Shown here: positions 58,212-64,000 of the stretch, in pieces
Position numbering within the stretch: position 1 is the stretch's first letter
Layout: each line of letters starts with the position of its first letter
Assembly: GCA_019429445.1 (NCBI GenBank)
Contig: JAHYIW010000013.1
Span: 28,781 to 92,780 of the forward strand
Reading direction: 5' to 3'
Length of the DNA: 64,000 nt
Source of the DNA: Desulfuromonadaceae bacterium
GTDB taxonomy: Bacteria > Desulfobacterota > Desulfuromonadia > Desulfuromonadales > JAHYIW01
Made by a program: the position numbers and the translations under genes
The notes under the pieces: model-generated
The model's input: only the letters and a program-made list of their open reading frames with translations
What the model was told of the DNA's origin: nothing
Database searches by the model: none

Positions 58212-59379
58212 TTTGCATCATTCCAAAAACAGTTTTTTGCTTCTCCGCTCGATTCTTCATTCACCGCTTGGCATATTACTCAGTGTCTGCTGGTTGACTG
58301 CCTGCATCCCGGCGCAGCCTCCGGTGACAGCACTGGTAACACCTTTGTCAGTCCGCACGCTGGGGACGATAACTTCCGGTTCCCCCCTGGCGTGGGCGGA
58401 TAATGGCAAACAACTGGCGGTGAATGATAGCGGTTTGACAATCATCGACGTGGACAGCGGGACGCGACAACGCCTGAACCATGAATCCACGCTGACCGCT
58501 CTGGCATGGGCACCCGACGGAGAAGCCGTCGTATTTGCGACCCCCGCGAAACAGGGAACGCTGTTGCGTGTTGTTGATTTAAATGGTCGCCAGCTTGCGA
58601 AAACCGAGATCAAGGGCAACTGCCGTCAATTTTTCTGGGGGCAGGATGGCCGGATTCTGGCGAGCTACGAGCTGATGACGGACTACAGTTTCGGTACGAG
58701 TTTCCAGGCTGGATATGTCGAGTGGCGTGATTTGTCCGCCACCGTTGTTGTCCCTCTGGTTGACACAACCCTCAGTCCTTTTCATATGCAAGCGATTGAC
58801 AAAAACAGTTCGCTCTTTTTCTTCGATCTGTCGCCCTGGGGGGATGAGATTGTTTTTTCGAAAATCAATGCACCTCCGATGTTTCCAGCCTACTTTCAGT
58901 TTGTGCATCTCCCCCTTGGAACCCCCCGGAACACGATCCTTGCCGGTCGATTGTCCACCGCGAACAGCGGGCGATTCATCAATCAGGGGGAAGACGTTCT
59001 TTACGGTGACGGACAGGGGAGCATCCTTCGCCAGTCGCTGTGGAACGCAACCCCGGAGCTGGCGTATCGATCAGCAGGTCGTTTGATCGCGCTTTCGGCG
59101 GGCGAAAAATGGCTGGTCATCGATGATGTCCTTTATCGCGACAAGCTTCCGTTCGCCCGCTTTGCGGCGCAGGTTATTCCGCGGTTTTCACCTGTCGGCG
59201 GGCGCGTCGCGCTGGTTGCAGGAAAACAACTGTTGGTGATCGATGGTTTAGTGGAAGAGCTTCCGGCGACCGTATCCAGCGAAGCTGAAAGCAAGATCCG
59301 GGTGCTCCGGTCGTGGCGTGGTAAAGGCTTGATCTCCCCCCAAGAGTATCGCCAACGCAAATTGCAAGTGGAGAAATAA
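58204..59379 (+). CDS. Beta-propeller-like lipoprotein with SHOCT-type tail
   Basis: A 391-residue lipoprotein, not assigned to a named family. GTG at 58204 gives a signal peptide ending LTAC with lipidated Cys34; TTG 58213 is an alternative. The body has TolB/WD-like repeats (LAWADNGKQLAVND, TALAWAPDGEAVVFATP, FFWGQDGRILASYEL, GDEIVFSKI, FSPVGGRVALVAGKQL). The end, VLRSWRGKGLISPQEYRQRK, looks like a SHOCT short C-terminal domain. It lies between the Crp-family gene and the cytochrome, whose ATG follows its stop directly. Confidence 0.8.
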   Translation: MNNLHHSKNSFLLLRSILHSPLGILLSVCWLTACIPAQPPVTALVTPLSVRTLGTITSGSPLAWADNGKQLAVNDSGLTIIDVDSGTRQRLNHESTLTALAWAPDGEAVVFATPAKQGTLLRVVDLNGRQLAKTEIKGNCRQFFWGQDGRILASYELMTDYSFGTSFQAGYVEWRDLSATVVVPLVDTTLSPFHMQAIDKNSSLFFFDLSPWGDEIVFSKINAPPMFPAYFQFVHLPLGTPRNTILAGRLSTANSGRFINQGEDVLYGDGQGSILRQSLWNATPELAYRSAGRLIALSAGEKWLVIDDVLYRDKLPFARFAAQVIPRFSPVGGRVALVAGKQLLVIDGLVEELPATVSSEAESKIRVLRSWRGKGLISPQEYRQRKLQVEK

Positions 59380-60666
59380 ATGACCCGGCTGATGAGCGTT
59401 TTGTTTGTCATGATAGTGTCGTCTGTCGTTGGTGCTGCTGCGGAAAACTGTATTCCTTGCCACACCAAAGAGACGCCGGGCGCCGTGAAGCAGTGGCGTG
59501 GCAGTGCACATGCTGATAAAGTATTTTGCGCCGATTGCCATGGTGAAGATCATCAGGCGATTGTTGCGGGGGATGCAAAAGTCACGGCCACGGTGTGCGG
59601 ACGTTGCCACGAGCAGCAGTTGGATGAACATCAGAGCAGCCGCCACGGGATGGGTTTACATAGTGGCTGGGGGTGTACGCGTAATATGCCCCGACGCGAC
59701 AAACGGGAATGCCGTTTCTGCCATGAAGAGGGGAGTGATATCCCTGTTTCGCAGGTACATTGCGCGCGTTTTCTTAAACAATCAAGCGAGATCGGCGAGC
59801 TGGGGTGTAATCGGTGTCATCTGGTTGAATCGTCCTGTGCGACCTGTCACACCAATCATCTGACCGATGGGAAAATCGCCCGTGATCCGGCGATCTGCGC
59901 GAAATGTCACATGGGCCCGGACCATCCTCAATGGGAGATGTGGCAGACTTCGCTGCACGGTGCGCTGAACAACAGTGCCGGACCTGATGTTGGTCCCGAT
60001 TGTCAGCGCTGTCACATGCCCGCTGGAACTCATAATGTTTCCGGTGGTCTGACGATGACGCCGGGCGGTGCACCTTATCCCCCTGCCGATGCCGTCAAAA
60101 GCCGTGGTTTTATGGTCGCCATCTGCAGCGAGTGCCACGCTCCGGCTTTTGCCCGGCGTGAGTTGACCAGTGGTGATGCAATTCGTGAGCAGAGTCGGGC
60201 GATCGTCGCGCAGGCGGTGAAAATCGTGCGCGAGCTCAATGATGCCGGGTTGCTCAGTCCTTCGCCACAAGAGCGACCGGCTCACCCGCTGCGTGGCCAT
60301 GAACTGGTCACCGACAGTCAGATGCTCTATGAGGATACGTCCCACATCGAACGATTGCTGTTCAAAATGCAAAAATATGATTTTGCGCGCACGGTTAAGG
60401 GCGCTTATCATCAGAACCCCGCCTACACCCACTGGATCGGCAATGCCGAGTTAAAGATGGATCTGGTCGATATCCGGGCCGAAGCTGAACGTTTGCGGCT
60501 GATGGCGCAATGGCAAGCGACCCCGACGGGCGACGCCGATATCAAGGAAGAGCGTGAAGCAGAACAGCTCTTGCAGATTCTTCGCGGCCGCTTTGAACGC
60601 GGTGAAATTGATCAATCCCGGTATGAACAGGATAAAAAAGCGCTGCTCGATTCAGTGCTTCAGTAA
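59380..60666 (+). CDS. Hydroxylamine oxidoreductase-like multihaem cytochrome c (nine CXXCH)
   Basis: A 428-residue periplasmic cytochrome with a signal peptide of about 21 residues. CXXCH motifs start at residues 24, 50, 73, 111, 143, 153, 173, 208 and 249. The order, spacing and end region follow the octahaem hydroxylamine oxidoreductase family, but the motif at 111 is extra. Tyr349 in QNPAYTHWIG aligns by eye with the tyrosine that crosslinks haem P460 in HAO. The tail (from about 397) looks like SHOCT. Likely reactions are hydroxylamine oxidation or nitrite/NO reduction; the direction cannot be told from sequence. Confidence 0.85.
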   Translation: MTRLMSVLFVMIVSSVVGAAAENCIPCHTKETPGAVKQWRGSAHADKVFCADCHGEDHQAIVAGDAKVTATVCGRCHEQQLDEHQSSRHGMGLHSGWGCTRNMPRRDKRECRFCHEEGSDIPVSQVHCARFLKQSSEIGELGCNRCHLVESSCATCHTNHLTDGKIARDPAICAKCHMGPDHPQWEMWQTSLHGALNNSAGPDVGPDCQRCHMPAGTHNVSGGLTMTPGGAPYPPADAVKSRGFMVAICSECHAPAFARRELTSGDAIREQSRAIVAQAVKIVRELNDAGLLSPSPQERPAHPLRGHELVTDSQMLYEDTSHIERLLFKMQKYDFARTVKGAYHQNPAYTHWIGNAELKMDLVDIRAEAERLRLMAQWQATPTGDADIKEEREAEQLLQILRGRFERGEIDQSRYEQDKKALLDSVLQ

Positions 60667-60846
60667 CCTTGCCACGCTGGTCAGATATTTCAAAACCCAA
60701 ACCCGGCAGTAGATCGTACAAAAGATCATACAGCGTCACGGCGGGCGGGTCCGGGCCAAAGGCAAAGAAGGGGAATGCGCGTCCTTTTATTTCCCGCTCT
60801 CCTGAGCCGCCAACGACTGCGTTGCGGCCAGCGTCTCGCGGCTTGC

Positions 60847-61024
60847 ATGGAGGAGGTCGTGAATGTGAATTGCGCGGCGATTCTTTTTCCGTTTTTGCGG
60901 GAGGCGTTGGCAGATATTACCCGTCGTATTACCCGTCGTTCGGGGTTTGCCGCCGTTGTTATTGCCGCCGGTTAATTTTTTAAATTTGTATCGGGTGGTT
61001 TTGGAGGGGCGGGGAGTTAAATAA
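60847..61024 (+). pseudogene. secB C-terminal remnant
   Basis: Frame one reads EEVVNVNCAAILFPFLREAL followed by ADITRR, and after a shift of frame the DNA reads GLPPLLLPPVNFLNLYRVV, ending at the stop codon 61022-61024. This is the C-terminal pattern of the export chaperone SecB. A 12-base tandem duplication (ATTACCCGTCGT twice) sits at the break between the frames. The N-terminal two thirds are absent or unrecognisable in 60667-60846, so this is a decayed, truncated copy. Confidence 0.65.
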
Positions 61025-61076
61025 ACTCTACCCCGATCTCATAAACTGTCCCCCGATCTCCGATCTCAGTGAAGAA

Positions 61077-61157
61077 CATCGGAAAGCCGTGTGCGGGAAA
61101 ACCGCAAGCACGGTTTGATGAGGGAGGGTAGGGTGAAACCTGCTTTCTACTCTACCC
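61077..61157 (+). mobile_element. Group II intron 3' remnant (domains V and VI)
   Basis: AAGCCGTG (61084-61091) pairs with CACGGTTT (61109-61116) around a GCGG-GAAA-CCGC hairpin with the AGC triad and a two-base bulge, the standard domain V of group II introns. The next bases (GAGGGAGGGTAG with CTACTCTACCC) form domain VI with a bulged adenosine candidate and end near 61157. No reverse transcriptase or 5' end is present, so this is a 3' fragment. Confidence 0.7.
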
Positions 61158-61221
61158 GGAACTCCCCAGATGTTAACTGATGGTCCCTCTAATCGAGGTA
61201 TTGTCTGTTTGTCTGAACTGC

Positions 61222-61265
61222 AAAAAAAACTGCTCAAGCCCCCTTTATCAGGAGACTTGAGCAGT
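61222..61265 (-). terminator. Intrinsic terminator of the orphan minus-strand gene
   Basis: On the minus strand ACTGCTCAAG (61265-61256) pairs with CTTGAGCAGT (61238-61229), followed by eight T residues (61229-61222). It lies 18 bases after the stop codon of the gene at 61283. Confidence 0.9.
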
Positions 61266-61282
61266 TAAGAATAAGTTTCAGC

Positions 61283-62749
61283 TTACTGCTGCTTGACCCT
61301 TGTAATACTCCAAATTTCACCATCAGCTCCTGTAGAGCGATAGGTGTCACTGAAATTGGATTGTTCATTATAGATGACGAAAGAATAGCTGCTGCCGACT
61401 TCACCTGTTAATGCATATGTTTCCCTGAGCCAATCGATAGGCAGGTTTGGATCCACGGTTTTATCGCTATAGATAACCAGGTAGCTATGAGTACAATTGG
61501 TACAGGTAGCGTCTTCAATATACCATGTAAAGTTAAAAGTCTCGGAACCCTCTTGATAGACCCCGGTTTTAGGATCGTTCGCTGTCCCGTCATTCGCAGA
61601 ATTATTAAAAGTATTCATTTCCGAATCGCTTGCAAAAGTACTGCCGGCAACATTGGCCACGGTGAAGGGCAGGGCGGTGCCGCAGTCGGTTACCACAGTC
61701 TCGTAGTCGGCAAAACTATTGGGGGTGATCGGCTCGCCGCCAGCGGCTGTATCAACCCAGCCTGACTCATAACCGCATACAAGCTCGGTGGGGGTGAAGC
61801 CGGGATCGGGAGTGGGGGTAGTGCCGGGATAGGTAGTGGCCGTATCGTCGCCGAAGTGCCAATTGGTCGACAGGTGGCCGCGGCCGTTTTTATCTTCACC
61901 CCACATGAAGAGATAGGCCCGGCCGTTGGCTGGTGGAAGGTCTTTTGTGTCAAGAGTCGTCGAGGTGGTAGGCTCGGAAGTTGCGGTGGTCAACAGATAC
62001 GATTTGGTCTCATAATCAGTACCGTTGACGTCACTCCACCACAACTTCACATGGTCGACGACGAACGCGGGCGAGGGATTCCAGGCAACCGGAATTTCAC
62101 CGCCGATATTAAGAGAGGCGAGGTTCTGGTCTTTTGGGGTAATCAGGGTCGGGAACATCGAAGCGCTAAGTTCGCTGTTCAGATACGGCCGTTTGGGGTT
62201 GGTGAATGTGTAGGTCTGGACGGGAGTACTTTTGTCCAGACTGACAACAGCTGCTGTTTCTTCGTAGAGCCGGACAGTATACTCGCTATTGTCGACGATA
62301 CTTCCAAGGACAGTGTCATCAGTAAAAATATAATTGACATTTTGTACACTCAAGCCATTCGGACCGTAGATGCCGAAATCATTACGGGGGTAGAGATGTC
62401 CCATAACCACACCCCCGGCCGGCAGACCAGGTCCGGTGTAGATGAGCGACCTGACTCCCCGGTCATAGGCATAGTTATAGTCGTCATCGGTATCAAGACA
62501 GAAGCCGGTCTCGATAAGGGGATCACCCTGGAAGTAGATCTGCATATGGGCAAAAGAAAGATGCTCCTCTGGTATTTCAAGCCATCGCTGGTTTCCGTAC
62601 CAGAGCCAGCTGTCGCCGTCGAAGACAAAGTAGTCCGTCCAGCTCCCCTCTATGTCGGTCATTCTAACTTTATAGCCTTTCTCGTAACTCGTCGCGATAT
62701 CGATATCTATAGGTCCTTCGATGGTTACTCTCATTTCAAAACCTACCAT
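61283..62749 (-). CDS. Orphan extracellular-type protein, probably 5'-truncated
   Basis: I do not recognise this 488-residue product. It is rich in Asp, Thr, Tyr and Asn, with beta-sandwich-like stretches and a Thr/Pro linker (TTYPGTTPTPDPGFTPTE) near residue 320, and four C-terminal-half cysteines including CTNC. Such a composition is typical of secreted proteins, yet there is no signal peptide: the frame opens at a stop codon inside the REP copy just upstream and reads KQRPYRFP before the ATG. The N-terminus was probably lost to the REP/transposase insertion. It has a good terminator. Confidence 0.6.
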   Translation of the reverse strand: MVGFEMRVTIEGPIDIDIATSYEKGYKVRMTDIEGSWTDYFVFDGDSWLWYGNQRWLEIPEEHLSFAHMQIYFQGDPLIETGFCLDTDDDYNYAYDRGVRSLIYTGPGLPAGGVVMGHLYPRNDFGIYGPNGLSVQNVNYIFTDDTVLGSIVDNSEYTVRLYEETAAVVSLDKSTPVQTYTFTNPKRPYLNSELSASMFPTLITPKDQNLASLNIGGEIPVAWNPSPAFVVDHVKLWWSDVNGTDYETKSYLLTTATSEPTTSTTLDTKDLPPANGRAYLFMWGEDKNGRGHLSTNWHFGDDTATTYPGTTPTPDPGFTPTELVCGYESGWVDTAAGGEPITPNSFADYETVVTDCGTALPFTVANVAGSTFASDSEMNTFNNSANDGTANDPKTGVYQEGSETFNFTWYIEDATCTNCTHSYLVIYSDKTVDPNLPIDWLRETYALTGEVGSSYSFVIYNEQSNFSDTYRSTGADGEIWSITRVKQQ

Positions 62750-62752
62750 CGG

Positions 62753-62849
62753 AAATCTATAGGGACGCTGCTTGCTATTTTTCTATTGGAAAAATTTTCT
62801 CGTAAATCTATAGGGGCTTTAGGGTCGCTGTTATCTATTTTTCTATTGT
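62753..62849. repeat. Two tandem REP-like copies beside the RAYT transposase
   Basis: Copy A (62753-62789) and copy B (62804-62849) share AATCTATAGGG, a GACGCTG/GTCGCTG core and CTATTTTTCTATTG. Copy B has nine extra bases. A shorter trace (ATCTATAGG) lies near 62706. Copy B contains the stop codon of the transposase pseudogene. A similar sequence in inverted orientation lies on the other side at 63853. Confidence 0.7.
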
Positions 62850-63821
62850 ACTCAGGATGACCTTCGAGGACACTAAATCTTCTTTCAAAATCTTCTCGCC
62901 ACGCCTTGACGCCAGACTAACTCCGGTCGGCACCAAGTGCAGAAACTGCCCGACTTCGCTACCGGTATAACCGAATTTATAGATGGCCAGTTGGCAGATG
63001 ATCTCGCGTGCCGCTGTTGGCGCCCTGCTTTTGCTTGGTTTCCTGACTAAATCCGGATCAAGCGTCAATGCGGCTGAAACAATCGTCAACAGCTGCGTGA
63101 GAGCGACGACTCTCTTCATCTTCTCCCGAAGCTTGAAATCCTCTTTCAGGCTATCGACAAATACACCCCCACCCAATACCCTCTCATCGTAACTTTCATA
63201 TTCGTGATTTGGACGCTCGCCCTGGCACCGTTTAAGGCCGCCTCCAACCAGATCATCACGGCGACCGGTTTTGATTCCATCCGCGATAAATTCTCGATAA
63301 TTTGCCGCGCCGTCTTGACCCTCATGCCAAATCGCTCAAGAACAGGGTCGATCACCTGACCACTCAACTGCCGGTGGCCGAGCAGAATCGTATGGCCACT
63401 TTAGGGTTAGATGTCCAGCTCTTCCAAGCGTTTCGCCGTTCCCGCCTTAACGGATTGAGATGAATGTACCTGACCAGTTCCAGCAAGCAGGGTTCTTCTT
63501 CACAGACGATGGACTTGTAACGATTCTGAAACAAGTGCCCGGAACGCTTGTTCCGGCGGTTGAAAGAAACGGCATATCCGGTCAGAAGTCTGCGCATGAA
63601 GTGCGACAACGGAGTGGTCGTTGGCATCAATAATAGATGGAAATGATTTGACAAAAGTGCCCATGCATAGCAGCGGACGCCGGTTTCGGAGAGAAGGGAA
63701 ACGAATCTTGCAACAAAGAGTTGACGGTCGCAATCGTCATTAAAATATCGCGCCGTTCAATTCCGCGCACTATAACGTGCTGAAGCAGCCCGGCAATATC
63801 AAGTCTGGCTAAACGTGGCAT
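62835..63821 (-). pseudogene. REP-associated tyrosine transposase (RAYT), frameshifted
   Basis: Pieces in three frames rebuild one protein of about 329 residues: MPRLARLDIAGLLQHVIVRG, then SNHFHLLLMP (HUH histidines), RYIHLNPLR (catalytic tyrosine block), SGHTILLG, YREFIADGIKTGRRDDLVGG, VLGGGVFVDSLKE and a C-terminal helix-turn-helix like DnaA domain IV (AREIICQLAIYKFG). Frameshifts lie near 63741-63745, 63442-63448 and 63299-63303, with stop codons at 63401-63403 and 63407-63409. RAYTs are domesticated IS200/IS605-like enzymes that mobilise REP sequences. This copy is dead. Confidence 0.85.
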
Positions 63822-63852
63822 GGGCTAAATGTACCACAAGGGTGGATTGCAT

Positions 63853-63881
63853 CAATAGATAAATAAATAACAGCGTTATAT
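63853..63881. repeat. Inverted REP-like copy 5' of the RAYT
   Basis: CAATAGATAAATAAATAA followed by CAGCG matches the minus-strand form of copy B (CAATAGAAAAATAGATAA followed by CAGCG), placing related repeats in opposite orientation on both sides of the transposase. The rest of the window (63882-64000) has no gene; a GGGAGG at 63993-63998 may be the ribosome-binding site of a gene beyond the edge. Confidence 0.55.
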
Positions 63882-64000
63882 ATGACTGGAATCAAAGGAC
63901 AACTTCCCGGAAGTTAAAGATTAAAGCCATAAGATACCAGTCTTGTAATTCCATTGTCCCCTGTTATTGAATAGCGCTTTATTCAACGGAACGGGAGGAT

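Noticed and set aside
60669..60983. 104-codon plus-strand ORF after the cytochrome gene
   Set aside because: Its frame is not the SecB frame; the same DNA reads as SecB in other frames, so the ORF is a by-product of decay.

Overview
The window reads as a chromosomal segment of a Desulfuromonadales-type bacterium (Geobacter/Desulfuromonas/Pelobacter relatives). Pointers are the gene order glyA - dCMP deaminase - nrdR - ribD/E/BA/H - nusB - hom, the surE-pcm-yqaA-nlpD-rpoS block, thrS-infC-rpmI-rplT-pheST-ihfA-merR, a class I iron-sulfur fumarase, a TatT-linked TRAP transporter and a multihaem cytochrome c. This placement is inference from gene content; no 16S gene is present.

Layout. 1-3213: end of ptsH, then ptsI and metK. 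3214-3649: a gene-free gap with a bidirectional terminator and three unrelated palindromic repeats. 3650-7570: fumarase (minus strand), ilvA, a 165-bp element with 19-bp inverted ends, and an SseB-like gene. 7575-16250: rimI, pyrK-pyrD, a VanZ-like gene and a two-gene AddB/AddA-like helicase-nuclease. 16315-20980: a secreted minus-strand protein, tRNA-Cys and a four-gene TRAP transporter operon. 21031-22394: an HD-domain protein convergent with a short mazG. 22542-28286: a strong promoter followed by yceD-rpmF-plsX-fabD-fabG-acpP-fabF-rpiB. 28358-36220: glyA through the riboflavin genes to nusB, hom and a PilZ protein. 36361-43932: tRNA-Val, the thrS-infC-rpmI-rplT translation cluster, pheST, ihfA and a MerR regulator. 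43947-48395: surE, pcm, a DedA/YqaA-like membrane protein, nlpD, rpoS, apt and tRNA-Arg. 48480-51402: a PAS histidine kinase and a WalJ-like metallo-hydrolase. 51657-57525: purL-purQ-purF-pyrE. 57537-60666: a Crp/Fnr regulator, a lipoprotein and a hydroxylamine-oxidoreductase-like cytochrome with nine CXXCH motifs. 60667-64000: a decayed accessory tail.

Most of the window is tightly packed housekeeping DNA in long operons with 1-31 bp overlaps (fatty acid synthesis, riboflavin, translation, purines/pyrimidines). The two parts that stand out are the Crp-lipoprotein-cytochrome operon and the final 3.3 kb. The cytochrome carries one more haem motif than the octahaem HAO family and keeps a tyrosine where HAO has its haem-crosslinking residue. 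The tail holds a secB fragment, the 3' end of a group II intron, an orphan 488-codon gene without a signal peptide, and a frameshifted REP-associated tyrosine transposase flanked by its own REP-like repeats. No CRISPR array, rRNA operon, prophage or intact insertion sequence was seen.
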